Shown here: in pieces, positions 31,600-42,349 of the stretch | Layout: each line of letters starts with the position of its first letter | How positions within the stretch are numbered: the stretch's first letter is position 1 | Assembly (NCBI RefSeq): GCF_040954835.1 | Contig: NC_090716.1 | Span: forward strand, 17,297,275-17,361,274 | Reading direction: 5' to 3' | Length of the DNA: 64,000 nt | From: Lepisosteus oculatus | Taxonomy: Eukaryota > Chordata > Actinopteri > Semionotiformes > Lepisosteidae | Notes under the pieces: generated by a model | What the model was told of the DNA's origin: nothing | The model's input: only the letters and a program-made list of their open reading frames with translations | Databases searched by the model: none | Translations under genes and position numbers: made by a program

Positions 31600-32780
31600 T
31601 CATTTCCTCTGTATCTGGTCTTTCTTTACATATCAGAAAAGTGAACTGGTGGCTGTTGGAAAGTGTCTGCTCCGTACGTAATATACATGTAAAAGATGTG
31701 ATTAAATATCTTGGTATTAAGATTTTCAAAAAGGTGATTTTGTGATTTGATGTTCTCTACCTTAGTAAAATAAAAAAAAAAACTTTATTCATGGTTGTTA
31801 TTTGTCAAACACGGGCAGAAGGAGGCCTAAATGCTACAGGGTTTAGAGCATCTAATACCGATACCGACAGAGTATTATTTACAAAATTAAGCAAAGTAGG
31901 TGGTGTATGTTTCCCTAATTTAATCATTCAGGAACTAGCGGGTATAGACTTTTTACTTGAATGTCATTTGGATGCTGGAAACCCCCCTGAAACTTGCCAG
32001 CTTCCATGAAGAAGTTCTCCTCACGTGGTCTCTTATAGATAAACATACCTCCCATAGATACATCATCTAGAATACAGAGAAAAAATAAACCTGTGCTTTG
32101 AAAAATGGGTTTAAAATAGTATAAGCGGGGTCAACAAATTAACTGGTGTGGATGATGAAATGTAGAATCAAGCAGATTTTATGAATAGATATAATGTTTG
32201 TGATAAGTCTGATAACAATCCGTCGTAACCAGAGCTACTCCTAGAGAGGTATTGATGCTTTTAAGAAACTAACAGTATACCATCAGAAACTATGGAAGAA
32301 TTTACAACCTTTATTAGACTACAAGGAAAACAATTTAGTTCTACTTGTACTAATAAATACTTCAGATCCCTCTCGCAATCTCACAATATCTTGTCAAACT
32401 ATTTTGGAGCACCTCTTTGGGGAAAGTGAGTGGAATCAAACATGACTATTGTCAAACAGATTTCGTATGAATAATAAGGTTAAGGCGTCAGTACAAAATT
32501 GTACATTGAATCGACCCGGTAAAGATACACAGTGTGCATAGATTTAAAAGTAATATAGATGATAATTGTCTTTCTCAAAGCAGCCCAGAAACCTTACGTT
32601 TGTTTTTGTTTTGTTCTGTTGTTAAAACACTCTGAACAGATCGGCAAAATGGTGTAAAGAAGGCTTCTAATTCTGACATTTCCTGTAGACAAATTGATGT
32701 TATTTTACTGCTCAATACTGCTGAACCGAATCTAAAATATAATGTATCATTGGCTTAATCATTATACTTGCTCGTTATTA
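31600..32780 (+). pseudogene. Decayed L1-like LINE, copy 1
   Basis: Fragments in order on the plus strand: VIKYLGIKIFKK (about 31,700), RAEGGLN and SKVGGVCFPNLIIQELA (31,810-31,935), RFRMNNKVK (about 32,460) and SNIDDNCL...SPETLRLFLFCSVVKTL (about 32,555-32,630). These follow the order of the C-terminal half of fish L1/Tx1-like ORF2, in broken frames. Confidence 0.65.
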
Positions 32781-33204
32781 GATGTAGAAATAGCCTAAAG
32801 ATGAGAAATAATCGAAAATTGAATAATTAGGCCGTATGTCGTAGTAGCAGATTGTACTTCTCGCCTACTTGATGTGGTCGAGCAACACCACAATCGCCAT
32901 ACAATCCGTCCGTTCTCATGCTCTGACTTTCAGGTTGGGCAGTGGACTGGATTCCAGGGCAAACTCGTTCTTGTTTGATTATCCGTGTGAAATCTCGCCC
33001 AATATAAAAGGTAAACTCATGCACTGAAATGATGCGCTTCCAAATTAAAGCGACACGCATTTGAATAATTCAAAATACACACGAGGGAACGTCTCCAAAC
33101 CATGTCTAAGTATCACAACATGAAAGCTGTGCGTACCTTATCTTTATTTGCCTGTATAATGTACTCCGGTGATCTGTAACGTAGTCTTGCGTGCATCGTA
33201 AAGG

Positions 33205-33765
33205 ATCCGGACTTCCGGCTACGGAAAACCCGGAGTGGATCGGCCTTTCCACCGGACCCGGACTTCCGGCTACGCAAAACCCGGAGTGGATCAGCCTTCC
33301 ACCGGATCCGGACTTCCGGCTACGCAAAACCCGGAGTGGATCGGCCTTCAACCGGATCCGGACTTCCGGCTACGCAAAACCCGGAGTGGATCGGCCTTCC
33401 ACCGGATCCGGACTTCCGGCTACGCAAAACCCGGAGTGGATCGGCCTTCCACCGGATCCGGACTTCCGGCTACGCAAAACCCGGAGTGGATCGGCCTTCC
33501 ACTGGATCCGGACTGCCGGCTACGGAAAACCCGGAGTGGATCGGCCTTCCACTGGATCCGGACTTCCGGCTACGCAAAACCCGGAGTGGATCGGCCTTCC
33601 ACTGGATCCGGACTGCCGGCTACGGAAAACCCGGAGTGGATCGGCCTTCCACTGGATCCGGACTGCCGGCTACCGAAAACCCGGAGTGGATCGGCCTTCC
33701 ACTGGATCCGGACTGCCGGCTACGGAAAACCCGCAGTGGATCGGCCTTCCACTGGATCCGGACTG
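33205..33765 (+). repeat. 50/51-bp GC-rich minisatellite, 11 copies
   Basis: Seven of eleven units keep the TTCCGG (ETS-core) form: units 1-6 and 8. Most of these have TACGCAAAACCC where the other arrays have TACGGAAAACCC, a cycle-specific variant that has spread within this array. The last unit has CGCAGTGG. Confidence 0.95.
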
Positions 33766-33960
33766 TGAGCCGCTTCTGTCCAATCGGCGCTGAGATTTCA
33801 GCAGGAGGCGGGAGACAGGCTCTTGTCCAGTCACACAGCTTCAGTCCCGGGACTTTTCCGAATTCTGGCGGGCGGTGACACTTCCGAGAAATGTCCACTG
33901 GGTGGCGACAGAGATACACGAGTCCACGGAGCCGAGTCTCAAAGCGCTATCGGAAAGACT
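33766..33960 (+). promoter_or_regulatory. CCAAT/GC-box promoter-like block, alpha copy 2
   Basis: CCAAT at about 33,781, GGAGGCGGGAG downstream, then the GAGAAATGTCCACTGGGTGG signature. It has CACGAGTCCACGGAGCCGAG where alpha copy 1 is shortened to CACGGAGCTGAG. Confidence 0.5.
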
Positions 33961-34315
33961 TGAAATCGGAAAGAAATACATTTGTTACATTTTAATCCCA
34001 TTGAAAAGGAAGATGAAAATATCGTTTGTATTTTAAAACATTATTATACTTGCGCAACATAATTATTAAGGGAATGGTGTGAGAGGAGACCGTGTTTGAA
34101 CAGTTTAAGACGGATGTAAAGACATTTTATTTCAGAATGTCTTTCTGAAATGTGTCTGTTTCTGTGTTGTAAGAACGTTGAAGCATGGACGGGCCTTATC
34201 TGCATTTACCTTGTTGAATCTTTTTTTCCATAAAATGTACATGTATTATTGCATGTACCCTGACAATACGACTGCTACGTTACGTTTTCGGTCTCATAAA
34301 GAATACAAAAGACGC

Positions 34316-35122
34316 CATTCCGGAAGGTGTAGTGGGTTTATTAAAAGCAAATCAAAGTGTTAATAGGACTAACCTCCTTTTGGGTCCTACAACTGATTTA
34401 CTCTTGGATGGCGTGGAAATAAAGGATAAGAAGTGTAACAATACTCATATTAGAAATCTTTGTAAACCCCATCTTATCCCTTCTTGTTTGTCTTTTTGGA
34501 ATGCAATGTTTGAAAATATAAACTGGAAGTTAGTTTGGACAATTCCTGATAGATTTTGTATTACAAATAAAGTTAAAGAGATATCGTTTAAAATCATTCA
34601 TAAGTTTTATCCAGTGAAATTAGTACTCTTTAAATTTAAGCATGAGCATGATGATCTGTGTGTTTTTTGTCGGACGGAAAAGGAATCTTTGGTGCATTTA
34701 TTTATTAGGTGTAGGTTTGTGAAGTTGTTTTGGACGGATTTACAGAGTTTTGTTTGCAGGCAGTTAAAGGTGTTTTTTAGATTGAAGGATTTTGACATTT
34801 TATTGTACTGTTTAGTAGAAAATTTGGAAAAAGAGCATTTATTTATAGTCAATTTATTAATCATTCTTGGTAAATTTCACATCCATAAATCCAAATGGTC
34901 TAATAATACTCCCCTTTTTAGTTCTTTTGAGGTGGAGCTGAAACGCTATTTAAATTCTATTAAAAATGTGAGAATAAATTCGGTTTATTTATTATTAATA
35001 AATAAACAGCGGTTAACTGTTTATTTTTCTGTTTGTGCTTGTCCTCTTGTACCTAATTTGATCCTCTGATTGTATTTGTATTTGTAAATTCTTTACAAAT
35101 TTAATAAAAAATTCTTTAAAAA
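34316..35122 (+). mobile_element. Young L1-like insertion with 18-bp target duplication
   Basis: AAAGAATACAAAAGACGC stands on both sides (34,298-34,315 and 35,123-35,140). Between them is 807 bp ending in AATAAAAAATTC and an A-rich tail. The sister copies at 15,590 and 44,905 have the uninterrupted site. This is target-primed insertion of a 5'-truncated element. Confidence 0.92.
34332..35069 (+). CDS. L1-like ORF2 C-terminal fragment
   Basis: The frame is open from the first bases of the insertion (PEGVVGLLKANQS) to the stop at 35,067-35,069. It contains VWTIPDRFCITNKVKEISFK and then DDLCVFCRTEKESLVHLFIRC, the zinc-knuckle-like C-terminus of L1/Tx1 reverse transcriptases. The endonuclease and reverse transcriptase palm are absent. 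No stop or frameshift, so the insertion is young. Confidence 0.8.
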   Translation: MGLLKANQSVNRTNLLLGPTTDLLLDGVEIKDKKCNNTHIRNLCKPHLIPSCLSFWNAMFENINWKLVWTIPDRFCITNKVKEISFKIIHKFYPVKLVLFKFKHEHDDLCVFCRTEKESLVHLFIRCRFVKLFWTDLQSFVCRQLKVFFRLKDFDILLYCLVENLEKEHLFIVNLLIILGKFHIHKSKWSNNTPLFSSFEVELKRYLNSIKNVRINSVYLLLINKQRLTVYFSVCACPLVPNLIL

Positions 35123-35137
35123 AAAGAATACAAAAGA

Positions 35138-35230
35138 CGCGAGTCGATTACGTCAAAATGTTGTCGCACACAGAGCTTATGGGTAATGTAGTCTCTGTAG
35201 TTCACTGGGCTGCCCTGCCCATGTGTTTCG
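35138..35230 (+). promoter_or_regulatory. CRE-like / ZNF143-like block, alpha copy 2
   Basis: The CRE reads TTACGTCA (35,148-35,155), unlike the other alpha copies. TATGGGTAATGTAGT is intact and the E-box position is CATGTG. The L1 insertion now separates this block from its promoter-like block. Confidence 0.5.
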
Positions 35231-35471
35231 CTGATTTGATTGAACATTAGAATTAATTATATTAATACAATTTCAGCGTATTGATCGTGTCTTGTATTTC
35301 TATGTCTCTCTTATGTGTTCCCTTGTGTGTATGTTTTCTTTTATTTCACGTGTCTGCAGCGCTGGTTTATCGACCCGGCACATAAAGCAAACCCACTGTC
35401 CTCGTGTTTCTTAGCTCCCGTCTTGTTTGCAAACTTTTCTCCTGTGTTTATTTTACTGTCAATAAAACGTG

Positions 35472-35485
35472 GTTGCCGTGGCAAC
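35472..35485 (+). promoter_or_regulatory. RFX X-box palindrome, alpha copy 2
   Basis: GTTGCCGTGGCAAC: both halves are perfect, and the core is one base from the textbook GTTGCCATGGCAAC. It is the only alpha copy with an intact right half. Confidence 0.6.
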
Positions 35486-35879
35486 GGAGCTGTAAAAGTT
35501 GTTGCGATCAAGGGGTAAGCAAGTACCCCAGGAAACGGGACCTAAAAGATAAGTGGACCTTATCTTTATTGGCTTGTATAATGTACCCCGGTGATCTGTG
35601 ATGTACTCTTGTGTGCATTGAATAGCATTTTTACTATTTGTTAAAGCAGAGAAAACACAAGGAGGTCGAATTAATCAGCAACGTGAGGTGACTCGTCAGT
35701 AAACAAACTCTCCAGCGACGTCTGGATTTCAATAACTCTCTGCCCTGCAATACGGTTTTCCAGGAGTCCGCAGTGCTTAACGAGCAGAGAGCGGAACCAC
35801 AGCATCCTGGGCCGCGGCTACACACCGACCTCGGGCGACGGACCGGCTGTCGCGCTAATCACGCATCAGATCCGGTTTC

Positions 35880-36240
35880 GTCGCAGTTAAGGGACGTCAG
35901 ATGAGCGGCGCAGGGCTTGTCCAATCACTGGAAAAGGCGGGATTTCCTTTTAGTTTTTGTGAGTGACACCGCTCCTAGCCAATCACCACGGACTTCCCTG
36001 TTCTTCCACGGAATTACCGCCCTCAAGTTGAGTGACTCGGCTCAGAACCAATCAGCGCCGAGATTTCGGCAGGAGGCGGGGCAGATACCGCTTTCGTCCA
36101 ATCACAATTTCAATTCCGGGACTTTACCTAATTACGACGGGCGGTGACACTTCCGAGAAATGTCCACTGGGCGGCAACAGAGATACACGAGTCTATGGCG
36201 GTGAGTCTCAAAGCGCTGTCGAAGACTTGTTGTGCAGATA
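35880..36240 (+). promoter_or_regulatory. Array-free promoter-like block with four CCAAT boxes
   Basis: CCAAT at 35,921, 35,979, 36,048 and 36,098 (spacing 50-69 bp), with GGAGGCGGGG at about 36,073 and GGCGGGCGGTGACACTTCC at about 36,139. The CGAGAAATGTCCACTGGGCG signature and GAGTCTATGGCGGTGAGTC follow. The upstream 35,556-35,625 matches the sequence before the arrays at 33,140 and 43,880, so this is the same promoter without the minisatellite. Confidence 0.6.
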
Positions 36241-36364
36241 TTGAATTTTTTTTTCAGAAGTGTAAATATATTATACTATGTACCCCTGATGACATTATTG
36301 ATTTGCTATATATACTCTTGTTTTGTGTCGTATTTATTTTTATTGCTACATGAGTTAAAAGGAA

Positions 36365-36470
36365 CTGCACTTCTGAGAAATGTCCACTGGGCGGCGACAG
36401 AGATACACGAGTCTATGGCGGCGAATCTTAAAGCGCCTCCTTACAGATCCTCGTTGTGCAGAGATTGAAA
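36365..36470 (+). promoter_or_regulatory. Promoter-like signature, beta copy 2
   Basis: Repeats the GAGAAATGTCCACTGGGCGG signature about 220 bp after the array-free block, so two versions stand in tandem here. Confidence 0.4.
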
Positions 36471-36897
36471 ATCAAAACAGATGGTAACTGTGACTTTTGT
36501 GACAGCAACTCTGAAAGCTAATGTAAAGAAGGAAACTAATATTGACATTACTTTTAAAGAAGTAAAATCATGCTACATTTAAACCCATTGAAAGTAATAT
36601 GAAAATATCGTTTGTATTTAAAAAAAATATTATACTTCCACGATATAATAATTAACGAAATGCTGTGAGAGGAGACCCATGTTTGAACACTTTAAAACGG
36701 ATGTAAATGCGTCTGTACAGACAATTTGAAACATGTACGGACCTCATCTGCTTTTGTTTACTATTAAACAAGATTACTTGTTTAATCTTTTTCCATAACA
36801 TGTACATGTATTATCGTATGTACCCCTGACTATACTCTGTGTTATATGTATTCTTGTTTTTATGGCATGTATTGTTGTTATAATTAAAAATAAAAAG

Positions 36898-36990
36898 ACG
36901 CGACTCGATTACGTCAAAAGGAAGTCGCCACAGGGCTTGTGGGAAATGTAGTCTTTAAAGTGCTCTGGACTGCGCTCCGCACGTGTTCCG
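36898..36990 (+). promoter_or_regulatory. CRE-like / ZNF143-like / E-box block, beta copy 2
   Basis: TTACGTCA at 36,909-36,916, TGTGGGAAATGTAGT, and CACGTG in CCGCACGTGTTCC. Confidence 0.5.
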
Positions 36991-37409
36991 CAGATTTGAT
37001 TGAGCATCAGAATTAATTATACAATGTCAGTGTATTTACCGTGTCGCGGATTTCTATGTCTGTCTTACAAGACGGACTCGGCAGGAGCTGTTCCTTGCTC
37101 TCCGGAGTGAAGCTGCTCTGGGAAGAGACGAGCAAATCTTCAGACTCTTTGTAAATGAGACATCATGACAGCTGTGCCGACCTGCTCTTTATTGACCTGT
37201 TGAACCTGTTTGTGTAAAAAGCAGGAGTCTTGTGTACCCCTGATTGTGTTATGTGTACTCTAGTGTGTTTGCAGCGCTCGTCCTGCCTGGTTTATCAACT
37301 CGACACAGAAACAAAACCCACTGCCGTCGTGTTTGTGGGTTTCTGAGCTCTCTTGTCTTGTTTGCAAACTTTTCTCCGGTGTTTATTTTACTTTGTTAAA
37401 TAAAACGGG

Positions 37410-37423
37410 GTTGCCGGGGCAAC
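37410..37423 (+). promoter_or_regulatory. RFX X-box palindrome, beta copy 2
   Basis: GTTGCCGGGGCAAC, perfect in both halves. The flank reads AAACGGG rather than AAACGTG. Confidence 0.6.
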
Positions 37424-37519
37424 GGAGCTGCAGTAGTTGTTGCCGGAGCGGGTCTGACCTCCAGCAGGTCAACAGGCGGCTTTTTTAATCTAATCTGCGA
37501 GAAAAACAGAAACTTAAGA

Positions 37520-37750
37520 AACTTTAGTCTAAAAAGCGCTGGCTGGAGTATTTTGTGGAAGAAACGGTGACTCGCAGGCTGTGGGACAGGACTATCAGGG
37601 ACACATCAGCGCTGGACACCAGCCTCACACCGCTGGGCTCACTGCGCCATGAGCGAGTCCGTCGGCGCCTCCTCCTGCTGGGGTGTGTTGCTGCAGGAGT
37701 GAGGAGTCTCCGGTCTCCGGTCGCGTCATGATCTGCAAGTGGAGGTGAGA
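37520..37750 (+). other. Exon-like segment, beta copy 2, donor mutated
   Basis: Donor position reads AAACG|GTGACT at 37,566/37,567, as in beta copy 1. ATGAGCGAGTCCGTCGG is at about 37,650. Confidence 0.35.
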
Positions 37751-38086
37751 GACGGCGGCGCGGTGGGTGGCAGCGCTGGGAGCCTGGATTTAGTTCCTGT
37801 TCCTGTTCTCATGGGTTCGGTTTCCTGGGGTGCTGTCTGTGTGGAGTCTGCATGCTCTCCCCCCTGTTCTCATGGGTCCTGTTCATGGGGTGCTGTCTGT
37901 GTGGAGTCTGTATGCTCTGCCTGTGTTCTCATGGGTCCTGGTCATGGGGTGCTGTCTGTGTGGAGTCTGCATGCTCTGCCTGGGTTCTCATGGGTCCTGT
38001 TCATGGGGTGCTGTCTGTGTGGAGTCTGCATGCTCTGCCCCGTTCTCATGGGTCTGGTTTCCTGGGGTGCTGTCTGTGTGGATACC
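37745..38086 (+). repeat. SINE head with 60-bp array (about 5 units)
   Basis: Same head as at 25,965 (GGTGGGTGGCAGCGCTGG), then about five units of the GTGCTGTCTGTGTGGAGTCT repeat. This copy is intermediate in length between the arrays at 25,965 and 54,221. Confidence 0.88.
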
Positions 38087-38328
38087 TGGTGAAGAGACCC
38101 AGTGAGTGTTTGTGTGGCCAGCTGCGTCAACTTCAATAAAACTGGCCTTTTGGTTTGTTTGAGTGCTGACTTGCTATGGTGTATTTTTTCTCTCTGTGAA
38201 CAACACGTCCTACGGCCAACACTACCCACACAGGAGGTGTGTGCGTGACAGCTCCTCAGCTGCAGCAGGAGTCCAAGTGTGCACAGATTTCTTGTTGGGG
38301 TTTGTTGTTTGAAGTTTCTGTTTGTATG
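38087..38328 (+). repeat. AATAAA-bearing duplicated segment, copy 3
   Basis: Same order as at 26,153. Here it is fused directly to the SINE head at 38,329, whereas in cycle 1 about 1.4 kb lies between them. This marks a deletion or insertion junction. Confidence 0.6.
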
Positions 38329-38418
38329 AACAAACATGCAGACTCCACACAGACAGCACCCCTGGAATCAAACCCAGGGCCCCGGTGCTATGAGGCAGCG
38401 ATGCTAACCACTGTGCCG
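38329..38418 (-). mobile_element. tRNA-SINE head, second copy
   Basis: Near-identical to 27,795-27,892, with A and B boxes visible on the minus strand. Confidence 0.75.
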
Positions 38419-38508
38419 CAGTGTTGCTCCCTTTGAAAATGTCTGACTTCCGTTTTAATTTCAGGTCACAAGCTTATAAATGGTCTCACAACGTTTGTCT
38501 CATCTCAG

Positions 38509-38610
38509 GTTTCTCTGACCAGTCCCAAGGACCTGTAGTCACTGACAGCTTCTGCAGTCTGATGGTTCATTTCAGTAGGCTGGAGGGATGGCGCAATTAT
38601 CCTCAAATCA
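38509..38610 (+). other. Candidate 102-nt exon, copy 2
   Basis: Same AG and GTGAGT boundaries and same open frame as at 27,974-28,075, without a stop. Confidence 0.3.
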
Positions 38611-41600
38611 GTGAGTATTGTTTTGCTCTTGTAACATGAAACATCAAAGAGAAGTCAACAGACTATTCCGTGAAACTGTTCAGACTGGCCCGTGGTGATT
38701 TTCTGGGTCCTTTAGTAAGCTGACCGGGACTGTGTCATCGACACACTTTGTGAGAAGCCAGTCTACGTGTTTGCTCTTGTGATCATTGGTGAACGAATGT
38801 AAGAGAGTGTAAGAGAGGGAGAAGATTCGGCCCTGGAGTGATCCAGTTTTCTATTTAACAACCTCAAACTGCAGGAGAGAAATGCTTCATTTCTAAGATG
38901 GAAATATAATCAGAAAGTATAATTAGCCATTTGTGTATATCATGTCAAAAAATGTTTTATATATAAAAAGAATTTAGTAGAGACATTTGCTTAATAAGGC
39001 AGTAGAATAAATGTTGTGATGCTGGTGTGATGGTGCTCTCCAACAAACTGATATAAATGGACAGAGAGACAAAGTGAGAAAGAAAATGTATACATAACAG
39101 ACATATATGCAGAATACAATACAGTGCTATAAAGTACAGTACCCTAGAGTGAAGATGGAAATCATTCATTCTGGCGCAGAAGAAGTGAATCTGCTCTCAA
39201 TGGTTTTCCTGTACAAATGGAACACGTTGTGAATTCTACATAATTCACAGGAAACAAAATAAACAACTCATTCACTCCCCTGCTGTCCGTGACCCAAAGC
39301 TCAGTAATCATTTCGCTACTGAAGATCATGCAGTTTTTAATGCTTTTCATTTTAACATCCTACTTGTTAATATTTCCTCTTAGTCTTTACAACTCTTCTC
39401 TTATTGCTCCTCTTGTCAGTAATCCGGTGTGAAAGCTCTCTCTGTCGGAATCAATGTCTTACCTCTCCGTCTTGTGTTTCAGGTCTCCTCTGGCTGCTGA
39501 CCCTGCCGTCAGGACAGAACACATCCCGCACTGACCACACTGCTGGGTTTACTGTACGTGACAATAAAGAGCTTGAGCAACACATCTAATGTGATCTCTG
39601 CACGCTTCCCGAGGAGCAGAGACGATAAGGTCTGTGTCCATTCCCGAGTCTTTGCGAGAGGCCTGTTTAGTCCGTCACTGAGATGATTTTAGATGCCTGT
39701 GAGTCGTGCCCACTGAAAAATGAAATAGTGCAGCACAATGAGACTTCAAGCAAAGATCTCATTAGCCCCTTCTGTGAATTGGTGTCTCGCAAGATATCTT
39801 CCATCTCTTTGAAAGTTTCACAGCTTTGACCTCTAGATTAGAAATGACACCAATTGCACATGGGTCCAGCAACGTTCTATATAGTGCACATCATCATCGG
39901 GATGAAAAACAAAAATCCCCAGTGGGAGTCCAGTCTTTCCCTGCTACGCAAATTGCTTTTCGTTAGGTGAGGTCGCAAGTTCTTATTGGAGAATGTTGTA
40001 CAGTTTCTTAATGCAATAGGGTGAGTAAGACTGAAGTTCCCCCCGTGTTGGCCGATCAGTGGAACGAAACTGAAAAAAGCTCCTTGAAACTGTGATTCAT
40101 ACACTTATACACTGGCTCAGCATGGTGCTCACCTGCTGTCCTTGGGTGTCTGCTGAAATTTGATTTTTTTTCAGGAGCACTGTGACCCAGAGCTCAATAA
40201 TCATTTCAGCTACTGAAGATCATTCACTTTTTAATGCTTTTCATTTTAGCATCCTACTTGTTAGTATTTCCTCTTAGGTGAGAATACTCTGGTACTTTTC
40301 TGGGTCTTAGTTGAGTGAGCTTTATTAGAATAATTGAACAATACTTTCACCTCCACATAACACTCATAGATTTTTCTAGGGTTAAATATGGGAGCCACGT
40401 TTCTTACATGTTTCCTTTTGTAAGTTGATTCACAAAGCTTTCACCGCCTCCACTCCAGTGAATCACTTTGTTTAGCAAGTGATCAGGTGTAACAGTTTAA
40501 TTTCTTCCTGCAAATAATGCCTTTTCCTTTTTCATCCCATTCAAGTCTCCGTCCTAGTTAAAGTCATTTTGATGTAGAACGGCAGTGGTCCACTTGAAAG
40601 GTTCAAGGTTTCACTGTGTTTTAGAGTGCAGATAAAGAAGATAATAGGAGAGGAAACTGGAAAAGCCGTGACTCTGTCATTCCATTCAATTCAATTTATT
40701 TTCATATAGCGCCTTTCACAACAAGGTTGCCCCAAGGCGCTGAACAATGCAGGTAAATATATAAATACAATGGAGGAAAGGAACCAAAGACTCCTCAGTA
40801 AGGAGAATAAAATCCTCTAGGGGTCCAAGGTCAACTGGCTGCCCAACCCCTTTGGGCATGCTAACATTATATCATTAAAAAGAAAGAAATGAATGCGGGT
40901 ATTAATCCATCCATCCATCACGTCGTCTGTATGTCAGTACCCCATGCAGGTCTCTGCAGACCAGCAGAATCCTCCTAAATGACAGTTGTATCCATGATGC
41001 CCCTCTTGGATCCTTGGCACTGATGCAGCATTCAACTCACATGGTGCCCAGCCCAGGACAGACAGGCCTCTGAAACTATGCTGTGTACAGTATTTCTCCT
41101 CTGCAGCATCCCTGCGAGGCAGGACAGGTGCCTGACCTCTGAGAGCCTTGTAAGTAAGTAGAAGGAGTTTGAAGTCTGCCCTGTACCTGAGAGGGAGCCA
41201 ATGAAGAGAGAGAAGTATGGGGGTTATGTGGTCATTCTTTCTGCTCCAAGTAACAATTCTAGCTGCTGCATTCTGTAAGTATTCAAACTCTTTGCTGTGA
41301 CAAATCTAACGTACTTTAGGCAGACAAAACAACCTTAAAAAGCCACATGATTTTTAAGTAGTCTGTCTGTGTGTAGTAACAGTGGTTCACATTATTTCAG
41401 AACGTATACGCCCGTCTCTGTAACTTTCCTCAGTCAGCTAGTGAACATTCTGTATTTACACCACGAATGCACTACTTTGTCTCGCGCGCGGTCACACTGG
41501 CCGTCCACAGGCACGGGCAGGAGCAGGGAACACGAGGCCGCTCTGTAGTGCCCCTGTGGCTCTCCAGCAGAGGGGAGCACTTTGCTCAACAGCCCTGAGC

Positions 41601-42349
41601 CGAAGGACCCAGTGATAAAGCTGAAAATCTGGCAAGTCCCCCAGTCTCCCTGGGGCGCTGAAGAGGATTTCATCTGATGCTGAGGTTCCTGTAACTCAAC
41701 ACAAAATTGAACACGGCGAGTTATGAGTTTGTGCAGAAGTGACAGCGGAACAATGTCAAACAGGAAGTTAACCTACAGGAAAGAATGAATTGAATCTCTG
41801 ATATTCAAGCACGCAGTGTGACGTCTACTGTCTATTCAAATCTACTCTGCAAGTCTTACAATTATTTTTCATACACCGTCTCCTGGTTATTGTTTTGTGA
41901 GTGCTTGAACTGTTTCTCAGTAGAAATAAGACCGATAACTCTCTGCTTCAGGATGCACACTATCGTCGATGAAACCTGTGGTGTAAGCAAGCGAAAAGAG
42001 ACAGATCCTTCTAAAACACAGAGGCCATCGGCAGGGCAGAAACACTCTTCAACAGGTAGGAGCTGTGGAGCCGTGATTCCCCCGAGCCAGAGCCCTCGTC
42101 CTACCTCGACAGCGAACTGAGCTCCAGCGACTGGAGCAGCTACCTGCCGTCGTGGGACCTCCTGCAGATTGGGAACGGGTAAAGCAATTCGACACGAGCC
42201 CACTCCTCTTCCCACTGCTTACACCCCTATAACAAATAGTTTCAGGGTATTCAAGTACAGGATAAAGAGATGACAGGTGTTCCCAATTGGCTGAGGATAC
42301 AACTCTCTGAGAAAGCACACAGAGGTGGACAAAGCAATTAAATGCGTTT

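Larger units (their letters stand above)
14425..33204. repeat. Duplication cycle 1 (about 18.8 kb)
   Basis: First of three tandem cycles sharing long blocks in the same order. Its 14,425-26,150 part matches 43,945-54,220, and 27,795-33,204 matches 38,329-43,944. The left edge coincides with the first 50-bp array unit: flank 14,230-14,424 has no counterpart in the other cycles. It carries the L2 insertion at 21,086-22,750, and 26,411-27,794 occurs only here. Confidence 0.85.
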
